Shown here piece after piece: positions 8,352 through 17,223 of a DNA stretch of 64,000 nucleotides. The notes under the pieces are model-generated. The model was not told the DNA's origin. It did no database searches and worked only from the letters and a program-made list of their open reading frames with translations. The DNA is from Paramicrobacterium agarici. Lineage in GTDB: Bacteria; Actinomycetota; Actinomycetes; Actinomycetales; Microbacteriaceae. Location of the stretch: the NCBI RefSeq assembly GCF_002563955.1, contig NZ_PDJE01000001.1:682001-746000 (forward strand), given 5' to 3'. The position numbers and the translations under genes were made by a program. Every line of letters starts with the position of its first letter. Position 1 is the first letter of the stretch.

Positions 8352-9989
8352 TCAGATCGTGTCGAGCAGGTCGTTCTCGTCGATCGCCGACCGGGCGAGC
8401 ACGCGATAGCCCTCGTTCTCGAAGAACACCGTGATGCGATCGTCTTTGGTGCTCATGACCGTGCCCTCGCCCCACTCGCCGTGCCGAACCCGCGTGTTCT
8501 CGGCAAAGGGATCGCCCGCGACGTGTTCCGACTGCTCCGCTGTTCCCGCGCGGCAGGTGTCGCAGTTGCCGCACGGTTCGTCAAGGCGCTCACCGAAATA
8601 CGCGAGCAGAAACTGACGGCGGCATCCTGTCGTCTCGGCGTAGCCTCTCATCATCTCGAGGCGCGATTCGGCGATCCGCTCGCGCATCTCTGACTGTTCC
8701 TCGGCCCGCTCCGCTCCATCCCGCGCGCTTCCCGTGAAGGAGTCAGAAATGCGGATGCTGCCGTGCGCTCTCTCGAGCACGGCAGCGTCGTGCAGCAGTC
8801 CGACGATACCGCCCACCTTGCGCGTTGATGCACCGACAACGCGCGCGAGCTCCGCGGTTCGAACCGGACCATCGGCGTGACGCAACGCGGTCACAACGGC
8901 CTCGGCGACGTCGAGATCAGCATGCTTCGCCGTGAAGTACGCGCGAAGCCCCAGATCTTCTGCGCGATAGTGCAGCCGCGCGTCAGCGGGTTCGCCGTCA
9001 CGGCCCGCGCGGCCGATCTCCTGGTAGTAGCTGTCGAGCGACGCCGTGATCGCCGCGTGGTGCACGAAGCGCACGTTCGGCTTGTCGATGCCCATGCCGA
9101 AAGCATTCGTTGCGGCCACGACGTCGAGCTCGTCGGCATGGAACGCCTCGTGCACGCGCTTGCGCTCCGCCGCGGGCAGGCCCGCGTGGTACGCCGCCGT
9201 ACGCAGCCCGTGTTCGGCGAGAGCATCCGCATACTCGGTGGCGGTTCTCCGTGTGCCGACGTACAGAATACCGGGCATGTCGAGATTCCGGATGCTGTCG
9301 ATGACAGCGTCGCGCTTCTCGTCTTCTGATTCGTAGCGTGCGACGCTCAGAGCGATGTTCGGTCGATCGAAGCCTCGTGTGAGCACGAGGGGCTCGCGCA
9401 TGCCGAGCCGCTCCACGATCTCTTGGCGCACCGGGAGCGCACCGGTGGCCGTGAGCGCGACAGTGACGGGGTGGCCGAGCTGCTCGATCACGGCGCCGAG
9501 TCGCAGATAGTCGGGGCGAAAATCGTGCCCCCACGCTGAGATGCAGTGCGCTTCATCGACGGCGAACAGCGAGATGCCGATCTCGCCGAGCCGGCGCATG
9601 ACGTCGGGCTTCGCGAGCTGCTCGGGAGAGAGAAAGATGAACTCGGACTCGGCGACCGCGAGCGACGCCCAGGCATCTTCGTTGCGCCCGTCGCTCTGCG
9701 CGGAGTTCACCGCGACAGCATCCACCTCGCCTGGTGATTGCGCGATGCCCGTCATCTGGTCGCGCTGCAACGCAATGAGCGGCGAGACGACAACGGTCGC
9801 TCCGGCGATCAGCATGCCGGCCACCTGGTAGATCGCCGACTTGCCATATGCCGTCGGCATGACGCAGAGCGTGTCGGTGCCGTCGACGACTGCCGCGATC
9901 GCGTCTTCTTGCCCGTGTCGCAGCTCGTCCCATCCAAATGATTCGGCTGCCACGCGTCGCGCGCGTCGACGCAGATCGCTCGAGCTCAT
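8352..9989 (-). CDS. recQ: RecQ-family ATP-dependent DNA helicase
   Basis: A 545-residue superfamily-2 DNA helicase that unwinds 3'-to-5' in repair and recombination. Walker A is PTAYGKSA near residue 50 (the usual PTGxGKS with Ala in place of Gly), and Walker B is DEAH near residue 145, followed by CISAWGHDFRPDY, a RecQ hallmark. The RecQ-Ct zinc site shows a Cys in GCRRQFLLAYF and then CGNCDTC. There is no HRDC domain. The C-terminus instead carries a small beta-rich module (VRHGEWGEGTVMS), common in actinobacterial RecQ proteins. The ATG at 9989 is chosen because GAAAGGA lies just upstream; a longer in-frame start at 10067 lacks one. Confidence 0.9.
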   Translation of the reverse strand: MSSSDLRRRARRVAAESFGWDELRHGQEDAIAAVVDGTDTLCVMPTAYGKSAIYQVAGMLIAGATVVVSPLIALQRDQMTGIAQSPGEVDAVAVNSAQSDGRNEDAWASLAVAESEFIFLSPEQLAKPDVMRRLGEIGISLFAVDEAHCISAWGHDFRPDYLRLGAVIEQLGHPVTVALTATGALPVRQEIVERLGMREPLVLTRGFDRPNIALSVARYESEDEKRDAVIDSIRNLDMPGILYVGTRRTATEYADALAEHGLRTAAYHAGLPAAERKRVHEAFHADELDVVAATNAFGMGIDKPNVRFVHHAAITASLDSYYQEIGRAGRDGEPADARLHYRAEDLGLRAYFTAKHADLDVAEAVVTALRHADGPVRTAELARVVGASTRKVGGIVGLLHDAAVLERAHGSIRISDSFTGSARDGAERAEEQSEMRERIAESRLEMMRGYAETTGCRRQFLLAYFGERLDEPCGNCDTCRAGTAEQSEHVAGDPFAENTRVRHGEWGEGTVMSTKDDRITVFFENEGYRVLARSAIDENDLLDTI

Positions 9990-10033
9990 TGCATCCTTTC
10001 GCATTGCCACCCGGGGCCGTTGCATCCAGTCAA

Positions 10034-10049
10034 GGGCGCTTTTGCGCCC
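10034..10049. other. Small hairpin between recQ and the chaB-like gene
   Basis: GGGCGC-TTTT-GCGCCC forms a perfect 6-bp stem in the 191-base divergent region between recQ and the ChaB gene. It could belong to either leader, and no function is assigned. Confidence 0.3.
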
Positions 10050-10180
10050 GGCGCCACCGGTTGGCACGCGTCGGTGTTCGTGATAGCGCGCACAAGCGCA
10101 AGGGGGTCGCGCGTTGTTGGGAGCATTCGTAGTCTTATCCCGAGCGGTGATGGACGACCGCTTACGAGAAAGGAGTGCTC

Positions 10181-10582
10181 ATGCCCGCATCGGAGGAAAT
10201 GCCCGACACGATCAAGCGTTCGCCCAAGCACGCGCAGGAGATCTGGTCGAAGGCGCACGATTCTGCCGTTGACGAGTACGGCGAGGGCGAACGCGCCCAC
10301 CGCACCGCATACGCGGCTCTCAAGCACGAGTACGAGAAGGTCGGCGACCACTGGGAGAAGAAGGAAGACTCCGGCCCCAGCGACAGCAAGGCAGAGGGCG
10401 GCCGCGGCTCGGGCGGAGAGTCCCACGGAGGCGTCGACGCGAACGCGTCGAAGGAGCACCTCTACGACGTCGCCCAGAAGCTCGACATCAGCGGCCGAAG
10501 CACCATGGACAAAGACGAGCTCGTTGACGCGATCGACAAGGCCAACAAGCGCGAGACGCGCGACTCACGCGAGAACGACTAG
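10181..10582 (+). CDS. ChaB-domain protein with C-terminal Rho-N domain
   Basis: A 133-residue hydrophilic protein. Residues 5-62 match the ChaB family (MPDTIKRSPKHAQEIW, then a run of charged helices ending WEKK). A low-complexity Gly/Ser/Asp/Lys linker follows. The last 40 residues (KEHLYDVAQKLDISG, MDKDELVDAI) form a Rho-termination-factor N-terminal-like SAP-type helix pair that often binds nucleic acid. ChaB was first linked to cation transport, but in actinobacteria this fusion is usually a small stress-associated protein. The ATG at 10181 has AGGAG at 10171-10175 and is preferred to a GTG two codons earlier. Its stop overlaps the stop of the convergent gene by four bases. Confidence 0.82.
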   Translation: MPASEEMPDTIKRSPKHAQEIWSKAHDSAVDEYGEGERAHRTAYAALKHEYEKVGDHWEKKEDSGPSDSKAEGGRGSGGESHGGVDANASKEHLYDVAQKLDISGRSTMDKDELVDAIDKANKRETRDSREND

Positions 10583-11376
10583 GCCGGAAGCAGCTCGAGG
10601 CGCGTCAGCTCGCGCGTCTCGATGTCGATCATGGCCGCCGTATCTGGCGGAACGGGCGTCCAGCCCTGCGTGTCGACGCCGCTCGAGATGACCTGCATGC
10701 ACGAGTCGGTCGCCTGATAGTCCATGGCGTAGTACTCGTTCTCGTGGCGCGCCGGAATCGCGTCGGGCGACTCGAACAGCGCACGCAGCCCCTCCTTCGG
10801 CGAGTCCGCGCGGCTGTTCACGTGCACGGCGAACAGGTGCGCCGGCGTGAGCAGCAGCGCATTGAGACTGTCGTTCGGGAATTCGCTCATCAGCATCCTC
10901 AAAGCCTTTGAGACGCCCTCTGCCTCGTCGCCGGTCTCGTCGATGCACTGCATGATGAGGCGAAAGTAGCGCTCGCTGTCGGTGTCGCCGCGCAGCTTCT
11001 CGAGGGACTCTGGCGTGAGCAGCGCTTCAAGGCGGTCCATCGGCCCGACGTGGCCGTTGTGCCCGAAGGCGAAATTTCCGTCGACGAACGGATGCGTGTT
11101 CTCGGGGCTCACGGGGAGTCCGCCTGTTGCCCAGCGAAGATGCACGATTCCCGCCGTGCCCAGTGGCTGAGCGGCAAGCCGCGCATACTCCGGGTCGACG
11201 TCGGCGGCTAGCGGAGAACGCGCCGTCTTTGTCGAGCCGTCGGCGTCGTGCCAGGCCATGCCCCAGCCGTCTCCATGCACGCGGGTCAGCGCCGTGAACT
11301 CGTCGAACGCCTCCTCACCCAGTTCATCAACGACCGCTGTTGGTGCGGCAGATACGTATCCGAACAAGCGACACAT
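10579..11376 (-). CDS. Class II glutamine amidotransferase (YafJ-like)
   Basis: A 265-residue protein of the Ntn-hydrolase class II glutamine amidotransferase family. The start at 11376 places the catalytic nucleophile as Cys2 (MCRLFGYVS), as required after Met removal. Further active-site elements are HGDGWGMAW, the RWATGG segment and FGHNGHVG, which form the glutamine-binding pocket. It is the stand-alone YafJ type and has no synthase domain, so the amide acceptor is unknown. Longer in-frame starts upstream would bury the cysteine and are rejected. It is divergent from a GCS2-type ligase across 83 bases. Confidence 0.88.
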   Translation of the reverse strand: MCRLFGYVSAAPTAVVDELGEEAFDEFTALTRVHGDGWGMAWHDADGSTKTARSPLAADVDPEYARLAAQPLGTAGIVHLRWATGGLPVSPENTHPFVDGNFAFGHNGHVGPMDRLEALLTPESLEKLRGDTDSERYFRLIMQCIDETGDEAEGVSKALRMLMSEFPNDSLNALLLTPAHLFAVHVNSRADSPKEGLRALFESPDAIPARHENEYYAMDYQATDSCMQVISSGVDTQGWTPVPPDTAAMIDIETRELTRLELLPA

Positions 11377-11459
11377 CGTCACCCACCTTTCCCATATCGT
11401 GTTTCGAGCCTCTCGCCAAGCCCGTTTGCAGACAACCCGTTGACTGGCACCGTGAAGAT

Positions 11460-12560
11460 ATGCGTACTGTCGGGGTTGAAGAAGAGCTCTTGCTGGTGAA
11501 CGCCGAATCGGGAATTCCGCGCTCGGTCGCGTCGCGAGCGATCGAAAGGGCCGACGCCACGAAGGGTGAAGAGGGCGGCTCACTCGATCACGAGCTGCAG
11601 CAGCAGCAAGTGGAGACAGATACGCCACCGCGATCGGGCATGGAGGAACTCGACGACGACGTGCGCGAGTGGCGCCGCACGGCGATTGCAGGCGCGCGGC
11701 GCGCCGGCGCCCGCGTGATCGCCGCAGGCACATCGCCGGTTGCGGCCGAGCCGAAGGTCGATCTCGATCCACGTTACCTGCGTATCATCGAGCACATCGG
11801 GCTGACGGCTCGAGAGCAGCTGCTGTGCGCGTGCCACGTGCACGTGTCGGTAGAGTCCGACGATGAAGGCGTCGGCGTGCTCGACCGCATCCGACATCGC
11901 ACGGGCCTGCTCACAGCGCTCAGTGCCAACTCTCCATTCTGGAACGGCGTCGACAGCGGGTATGCGAGCTTTCGCTCGCAGGCGATTCTGCGTTGGCCGA
12001 CGTCTGGTCCTCAAGATCTCTATCGATCGGCCGGGCAATACCACGCACTCATCGACACAATGCTCGGCACGGGCGTCATGCTCGACGAGGGCATGGTGTA
12101 CTTCGACTCCCGCCTCTCAAGTCGCTACCCGACCGTGGAGATTAGGGTCGCCGACGTCTGCTCCGACGTGCGCGACACTGTTCTCATTGCCGCCCTCGCT
12201 CGGGGCCTCGTCGACACAGCGGCGCGCGAGTGGGCCGACGGCGAGCCGCCTGCTGAGATTCCGACGTCGGTCATTCGGCTCGCCAATTGGCAGGCTGGTC
12301 GCTTCGGGCTCAGCGGGGACCTGCTCGACCCGACGACGATGGAGCCGCGGCCCGCGCGCGACGTGATCACGGAGTTCGTCGACACCCTGCGCCCCGCACT
12401 GCGAGCCAACGGCGACGAGGAGCGGGTCGACGCTGGGATCGACCGCCTCTTTCAGGGAGGAACAGGCGCCGACCGGCAGCGTGCGTCATTGGAGAAAACC
12501 GGTCGCCTGAGCGACGTCATCGCCTACCTCGCTCGGGTCACGGCCGCGCAAGACGAGTAG
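11460..12560 (+). CDS. GCS2-family carboxylate-amine ligase (YbdK-like)
   Basis: A 366-residue ATP-dependent ligase of the glutamate-cysteine ligase type 2 family, which joins an amine to a carboxylate (often glutamate with cysteine, weakly). The N-terminus MRTVGVEEELLLV is the family signature. Later elements include SLDHELQQQQVE, the CACHVHVSV motif near residue 125 and RYPTVEIRVADVC near residue 225, all in the active-site groove. The start at 11460 is chosen because the motif must be at the very N-terminus. Actinobacteria make mycothiol, so a true glutathione role is unlikely; several GCS2 paralogues are usual. A hairpin terminator follows at 12585-12632. Confidence 0.88.
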   Translation: MRTVGVEEELLLVNAESGIPRSVASRAIERADATKGEEGGSLDHELQQQQVETDTPPRSGMEELDDDVREWRRTAIAGARRAGARVIAAGTSPVAAEPKVDLDPRYLRIIEHIGLTAREQLLCACHVHVSVESDDEGVGVLDRIRHRTGLLTALSANSPFWNGVDSGYASFRSQAILRWPTSGPQDLYRSAGQYHALIDTMLGTGVMLDEGMVYFDSRLSSRYPTVEIRVADVCSDVRDTVLIAALARGLVDTAAREWADGEPPAEIPTSVIRLANWQAGRFGLSGDLLDPTTMEPRPARDVITEFVDTLRPALRANGDEERVDAGIDRLFQGGTGADRQRASLEKTGRLSDVIAYLARVTAAQDE

Positions 12561-12584
12561 CGCGGCCGGTCGGATGGGGGGAGA

Positions 12585-12632
12585 GAGGATGCTGTCGCTC
12601 ACGGGGCGCGGCAGCATCCTCGTGCGTGTTTT
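12585..12632 (+). terminator. Terminator built from an inverted pair of GGATGCTG motifs
   Basis: GAGGATGCTG (12585-12594) pairs perfectly with CAGCATCCTC (12612-12621), and a TTTT run follows at 12629-12632. It lies 24 bases after the GCS2 ligase stop and before the arabinose operon. Both arms contain the genome-wide octamer discussed in the findings. Confidence 0.7.
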
Positions 12633-12671
12633 GAATCGCTGAAGCCGTCGCGTGGACTCGCGCGAGCCAGT

Positions 12672-12687
12672 ATGTTACCGTTCACAT
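12672..12687. promoter_or_regulatory. LacI-type operator upstream of araD
   Basis: ATGTTACCGTTCACAT is an imperfect 16-bp palindrome with ATGT/ACAT outer arms and a central CG, the form bound by LacI-family regulators. Sites of this kind precede arabinose genes in other actinobacteria. It lies 87 bases before the araD start. The regulator gene itself is not in the window. Confidence 0.5.
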
Positions 12688-12773
12688 GGATGGTGCCGAA
12701 CGGCAGCGGCGCGGGTACTCGCCGGCTTTTCGCCTGGCAGTCGCTGTGTCATCTGACACGAAGGAGTTCTGAG

Positions 12774-13553
12774 ATGACGATCGTTCTCGATCAGCTGGCC
12801 CCCGAGGTTCAGGATGCTGTCGCGCGCACGCGCCAGCGCGTCAGCGACCTTCACGCGGAGCTTCCGCGCAACCAGCTCGTCGTGTGGACGGCGGGCAACG
12901 TCTCGGAACGCGTGCCGGGGCAGGACCTGTTCGTCATCAAACCCTCGGGTGTCTCGTACGACGAGCTGTCGCCGGAGCTTATGGTCGTGTGCACGCTCGA
13001 CGGTGCGAAGATCGTCGACGGCACTGCCGACAGCCTGACCCCCTCGTCAGATACAGCGGCGCACGCCTACGTGTACCGCCACATGCCCGAGGTCGGCGGC
13101 GTCGTGCACACGCACTCGACGTACGCCACAGCGTGGGCCGCGCGCGGTGAAGAGATCCCGTGCGTGCTCACCATGATGGGCGACGAATTCGGCGGCCCCA
13201 TCCCGGTCGGACCGTTCGCGATCATCGGCGACGACTCGATCGGCCGGGGCATCGTCGAGACGCTCCGGCATTCGCGGTCGCGGGCCGTTCTTATGCAGAA
13301 CCACGGTCCCTTCACGATCGGGAAAGATGCGAAGGATGCCGTGAAGGCCGCCGTCATGTGCGAAGAGGTAGCGCGCACCGTGCACGTCGCCACCCAGCTC
13401 GGTGACCCCATCGCGATTCCAGCGGAGATCGTCGATTCGCTCTTCGACCGCTACCAGAACGTCTACGGGCAGGGCGCGACGTCATCCGATTCTGCAGCGC
13501 AGCCCGGCTCCGCAGCATCGTCCGCGTCAGCAGCATCGCCACAGGAGGCATGA
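12774..13553 (+). CDS. araD: L-ribulose-5-phosphate 4-epimerase (class II aldolase family)
   Basis: A 259-residue class II aldolase/adducin-family enzyme that converts L-ribulose 5-phosphate to D-xylulose 5-phosphate. The zinc-binding histidines are visible in VHTHSTYATAW (HxH) and in QNHGPF, with MGDEFGGPIP in between; the phosphate-binding loop is TAGNVSE near residue 40. The ATG at 12774 is preceded by GAAGGAG. A longer frame upstream runs over the LacI-type operator and is rejected. The C-terminus has a short Ser/Ala-rich tail (residues 240-259) not usual in the family. It is the first gene of the arabinose operon and lies three bases before araA. Confidence 0.9.
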   Translation: MTIVLDQLAPEVQDAVARTRQRVSDLHAELPRNQLVVWTAGNVSERVPGQDLFVIKPSGVSYDELSPELMVVCTLDGAKIVDGTADSLTPSSDTAAHAYVYRHMPEVGGVVHTHSTYATAWAARGEEIPCVLTMMGDEFGGPIPVGPFAIIGDDSIGRGIVETLRHSRSRAVLMQNHGPFTIGKDAKDAVKAAVMCEEVARTVHVATQLGDPIAIPAEIVDSLFDRYQNVYGQGATSSDSAAQPGSAASSASAASPQEA

Positions 13554-13556
13554 GCA

Positions 13557-15065
13557 ATGCAGAACCCCTTTGAACGTCGCGAGATCTGGTTTCTCACGGG
13601 AAGCCAGGGACTCTACGGCCCCGAGACTCTCGACCAGGTTGCCGAGCAGTCGCAGCAGGTCGCGTCGCTGCTCGACGATGCCGACAGCATCCCCGTGAGA
13701 GTCGTGTGGAAGCCCGTGCTGACCGATCGCGACGCCATTAAGCGCACGGCCCTCGCCGCGAACGCCGACGACGCATGTGTCGGCGTCATCGTGTGGATGC
13801 ATACCTTCTCGCCCGCGAAGATGTGGATTCTCGGACTCGACGCGCTGCAGAAGCCGCTGCTGCACCTGCACACGCAGGCGAACGTCGAACTGCCGTGGAG
13901 CACCATCGACATGGACTTCATGAATCTCAACCAGGCGGCGCACGGCGACCGCGAGTTCGGTTACATCGCGACGCGGCTCGGCGTCGCGCGCACAACCGTC
14001 GTCGGCCACGCCTCGAGCGATGCCGTGGGCGAGCGCGTCGGTCGTTGGGCCCGCGCGGTCACCGGCTGGGCCGAGCTGCACGAGCTTCGCCTTGCGCGGT
14101 TCGGCGACAACATGCGCAACGTCGCGGTCACCGAGGGCGACAAGACCGAGGCGGAGCTGCGACTCGGCGTTTCGGTGAATACGTGGGGCGTCAACGATCT
14201 CGTCGCGGCCGTCGATGCGGTCACCGAGGATGCTGTCGAGGCGCTCGTCGCCGAGTACGACGAGCTGTACGACGTCGCCCCCGAGCTGCAGCCGGGCGGC
14301 GCGCGGCGCGACGCGCTGCGCTACGGCGCCCGGCAGGAGCTTGGCCTGCGGTCGTTCCTTGAGCAGGGCGGCTTCGGGGCGTTCACGACGAACTTCGAAG
14401 ACCTCGGCGGGCTGCGGCAGCTACCGGGCCTCGCCGTGCAGCGGCTCATGGCCGACGGGTACGGCTTCGGCGCCGAAGGCGACTGGAAGACCGCGATCCT
14501 CGTGCGCCTCGCGAAGGTCATGGGCTACGGGCTGCCCGGCGGCGCATCGCTCATGGAGGACTACACCTACGAGCTCACGCCGGGCAAAGAGAAGATCCTC
14601 GGGGCGCACATGCTCGAGGTCTGCCCCTCGCTCACGACGGCGAAGCCGAGCCTCGAGATCCACCCGCTCGGCATCGGCGATCGCGAAGACCCGGTGCGCC
14701 TGCGCTTCACGGCCGACCCCGGCGACGGCATCGTTGTCGCGATGTCCGACATGCGCGAGCGGTTCCGCCTCGTCGCCAACCCTGTCACGGTCGTCGAGCC
14801 CGACGAAGAGCTGCCGAATCTTCCCGTCGCGTGCGCGGTGTGGGAGCCCAAGCCGGACTTCGCGACGTCAGCATCCTGCTGGCTCACCGCGGGCGCCGCG
14901 CACCACACGGTCATGACGTCGGCGCTGCACCTCGAGGTGTTCGAGGACTTCGCCGAGATCGCCCAGATGGAGCTCGCGGTCATCGACGAGGGCACCACGA
15001 CGCGCGGCTTCGCCAACGAGCTGCGCCTCGGCCAGGTGTACTACCGCATGGCACAGGGTCTCTGA
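13557..15065 (+). CDS. araA: L-arabinose isomerase
   Basis: A 502-residue isomerase that converts L-arabinose to L-ribulose; the length is close to the 500 residues of the E. coli enzyme. The N-terminus [17 protein letters not shown] is the family signature. The metal-site region [18 protein letters not shown] carries the conserved catalytic Glu near residue 337, followed by the His of [11 protein letters not shown] second region near residue 447 (AGAAHHTV) supplies the last histidine. It is translated tightly after araD (three-base gap) and followed by the kinase after 26 bases. Confidence 0.95.
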   Translation: MQNPFERREIWFLTGSQGLYGPETLDQVAEQSQQVASLLDDADSIPVRVVWKPVLTDRDAIKRTALAANADDACVGVIVWMHTFSPAKMWILGLDALQKPLLHLHTQANVELPWSTIDMDFMNLNQAAHGDREFGYIATRLGVARTTVVGHASSDAVGERVGRWARAVTGWAELHELRLARFGDNMRNVAVTEGDKTEAELRLGVSVNTWGVNDLVAAVDAVTEDAVEALVAEYDELYDVAPELQPGGARRDALRYGARQELGLRSFLEQGGFGAFTTNFEDLGGLRQLPGLAVQRLMADGYGFGAEGDWKTAILVRLAKVMGYGLPGGASLMEDYTYELTPGKEKILGAHMLEVCPSLTTAKPSLEIHPLGIGDREDPVRLRFTADPGDGIVVAMSDMRERFRLVANPVTVVEPDEELPNLPVACAVWEPKPDFATSASCWLTAGAAHHTVMTSALHLEVFEDFAEIAQMELAVIDEGTTTRGFANELRLGQVYYRMAQGL

Positions 15066-15091
15066 CAGCGGCGTCGCCGAAGGGAAGCAGC

Positions 15092-16717
15092 ATGACGACG
15101 ACAGCGTCACCGTCGACAGGCGCCGAGGCCATCGCCCAGGGGCGCGCGAGTCTCGGAATCGAGCTCGGGTCAACGCGCATCAAGGCGTGCCTGATCGATG
15201 AGGCGGGCGTCGCGCTCGCCGCGGGCGCGCACGCATGGGAGAACGAACTCGTCGATGACAACTGGACGTATTCGCTGGATGCTGTCTGGGCGGGCCTGCG
15301 CGACTGCATCGCCGACCTGCATCGCGATGTGCGCGACCGCTGGGGCACCGACCTGACGCGCGTCTCCGGCCTCGGAGTTTCGGCGATGATGCACGGCTAC
15401 CTCGTGTTCGACAGCGAGGGCGAGCCGCTCGTGCCGTTCCGCACCTGGCGCAACACCTACACAACAGAGGCGGCCGCGCAGCTGACCGAGGCATTCGGGC
15501 AGAACATTCCACTGCGGTGGAGCATCTCGCACCTGCTGCACGCCGTGCTCCGCGGCGAAGAGCACGTCGCGCGCATCGAGCAGCTCACGACTCTTGCGGG
15601 GTACGTTCACTGGAAGCTCAGCGGGCGTCGGGTGCTCGGCGTCGGCGATGCGAGCGGCGTCTTTCCGATCGACGCGGCGACCGGCGGGTACGATGCCGCG
15701 AAGCTCGACGCGTTCGGTGCGCTCGAGGTCGTTGCCGATGTGCCGTGGTCGCTCGGCGGCATCCTCCCCCAGGTGCTCAGCGCGGGGCAGGATGCTGGTG
15801 AGCTCACCGCCGCTGGCGCTGCCCTGCTCGACCCGACGGGCACGCTGCAGCCCGGAGCGGTCATGGCGCCGCCGGAGGGCGACGCTGGCACGGGCATGGT
15901 CGCGACGAACAGCGTGCGGCCGCGTACGGGCAACGTGAGCGCGGGAACGAGTGCATTCGCGATGGTCGTGCTCGAGAAGGCGCTGACGGGAGTGCGCGAA
16001 GAGATCGATCTCGTGACGACGCCCGCGGGCGACCCCGTCGCGATGATCCACACGAACAACTGCACGGGAGATCTCGATGCGTGGATGCAGATGTTCGGTG
16101 AGTTCGGGCGACTGATCGGTGCTCAGCTCGACGAGACGGAGCTGTATCGGCTGCTTTACAGGCACGGCATGACGGGAGCCGCCGACGGCGGAGGGCTGCT
16201 TGCGTACAACTACCTGTCGGGCGAGCACCAGACGGGCGTTGCCAGTGGGAGGCCGCTGTTCGTGCGCGCTCAGAACGCCGACTTCACGCTCGCGAACCTG
16301 ATGCGCACGCACCTCTACTCGGCGTTCGGCGCGCTCGCGACGGGCATGCAGGTGCTTCTGCGCGACGAGAAGGTCGCGCTCGACGAGCTGTTCGGGCACG
16401 GCGGCATCTTCCGAACCGCGGGGGTTGCGCAGCAGGTGCTCGCGGACGCTCTCGAGACGCCGGTCTCCGTGAGCAATGCGGCGGGTGAAGGCGGCGCGTG
16501 GGGAATGGCGCTCCTCGCGACGTTCGCGGCGCGTCAGGCGACAGCATCCGGTTCTGATCTGACGCTCGCTGACTACCTCGCCGACGTGGTGTTCACCGGC
16601 ACCGAGTTCGTGACGGCGCAGCCGGATTCCGAGGGTGTGCGTGGCTACGCCGACTGGCTCGAGCACTACCGTGCCGGTCTCGCGGTGGAGCGTCTGGCGG
16701 GAGAGACGCTCCGCTAG
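15092..16717 (+). CDS. araB: FGGY-family carbohydrate kinase, probable ribulokinase
   Basis: A 541-residue FGGY sugar kinase with an N-terminal ATP loop (LGIELGSTRIKACLID), a substrate-binding GLGVSAMMHGYLVFD segment, and a second ATP-binding half containing GNVSAGTSAFAMVV and later GLLAYNYLSGE. Given its place after araA, it should phosphorylate L-ribulose. It is the divergent type found in actinobacterial arabinose operons rather than the classical E. coli AraB, so a database may label it xylulokinase. The ATG at 15092 is preceded by AGGGAAG. No dedicated sugar transporter is encoded next to it. Confidence 0.85.
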   Translation: MTTTASPSTGAEAIAQGRASLGIELGSTRIKACLIDEAGVALAAGAHAWENELVDDNWTYSLDAVWAGLRDCIADLHRDVRDRWGTDLTRVSGLGVSAMMHGYLVFDSEGEPLVPFRTWRNTYTTEAAAQLTEAFGQNIPLRWSISHLLHAVLRGEEHVARIEQLTTLAGYVHWKLSGRRVLGVGDASGVFPIDAATGGYDAAKLDAFGALEVVADVPWSLGGILPQVLSAGQDAGELTAAGAALLDPTGTLQPGAVMAPPEGDAGTGMVATNSVRPRTGNVSAGTSAFAMVVLEKALTGVREEIDLVTTPAGDPVAMIHTNNCTGDLDAWMQMFGEFGRLIGAQLDETELYRLLYRHGMTGAADGGGLLAYNYLSGEHQTGVASGRPLFVRAQNADFTLANLMRTHLYSAFGALATGMQVLLRDEKVALDELFGHGGIFRTAGVAQQVLADALETPVSVSNAAGEGGAWGMALLATFAARQATASGSDLTLADYLADVVFTGTEFVTAQPDSEGVRGYADWLEHYRAGLAVERLAGETLR

Positions 16718-16917
16718 CGGTGTCTCTCGCAGCGGGCGTGTCGCGAACAGGTTCGTCATAGCCCTCCACACCCCACGAGTGAGCCGCAGTTGTCCACACG
16801 TCGTCGTGCTCGAAGGCGTTATGCTCCATCGCCGGGCACAGTGCTGTTATGCCTCTTTGTCACAGCGCCCCGACCTCATGGCACTTAGTTAACTCGACGA
16901 GACGTCGCATCTGCCGT

Positions 16918-16939
16918 ACAATTGTCCGTACCGTACGGA
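16918..16939. promoter_or_regulatory. Operator of the DUF1778/GNAT toxin-antitoxin operon
   Basis: TCCGTA-CCG-TACGGA (16925-16939) is a perfect inverted repeat just upstream of the antitoxin start. It is preceded by a second palindrome, ACAATTGT (16918-16925). Tandem short palindromes are typical of ribbon-helix-helix antitoxin binding. Confidence 0.6.
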
Positions 16940-16947
16940 GGGCTGTT

Positions 16948-17223
16948 ATGGCAGCGACAGAGCGTCTTGAGTTCCGCGTGAGCGCGCAGGTCAAAGCAAC
17001 GATCCAGCGCGCGGCAGATCTTGTCGGCGAGCCTGTGACTGCATTCGCGCGCTCGGCTGCGGAGGCACGCGCTGACCGCGTGTTGCGTGAACACGACATG
17101 GTGACTGTCGTGCCCGACGCCTTCTTTGACGATCTGATGGCGGCGCTCGACGCACCCGCGATTGCCAATCCTGCTCTGGTGGAGGCCGGACAGCGGTTGC
17201 GTGCGAGCGTTACGCGTGCCTGA
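16948..17223 (+). CDS. DUF1778 (TacA-like) antitoxin
   Basis: A 91-residue protein with an N-terminal ribbon-helix-helix (ERLEFRVSAQVKATIQRAADLVG, residues about 5-28) followed by a helical C-terminus (TVVPDAFFDDLMAALD) that wraps the cognate acetyltransferase. The layout matches DUF1778/TacA antitoxins, which neutralise GNAT toxins and repress their own promoter. GGAGGG lies eight bases before the ATG. The stop codon overlaps the GTG start region of the toxin, a sign of coupled translation. Confidence 0.88.
   Translation: MAATERLEFRVSAQVKATIQRAADLVGEPVTAFARSAAEARADRVLREHDMVTVVPDAFFDDLMAALDAPAIANPALVEAGQRLRASVTRA

Noticed and set aside
6748..8574. 608-codon minus-strand frame antisense to the APC permease
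   Set aside because: Composition is typical of shadow frames (Arg, Asp, His) and the permease is clear on the other strand.
15170..16771. 533-codon minus-strand frame antisense to the FGGY kinase
   Set aside because: The kinase has all family motifs; the reverse frame has none.
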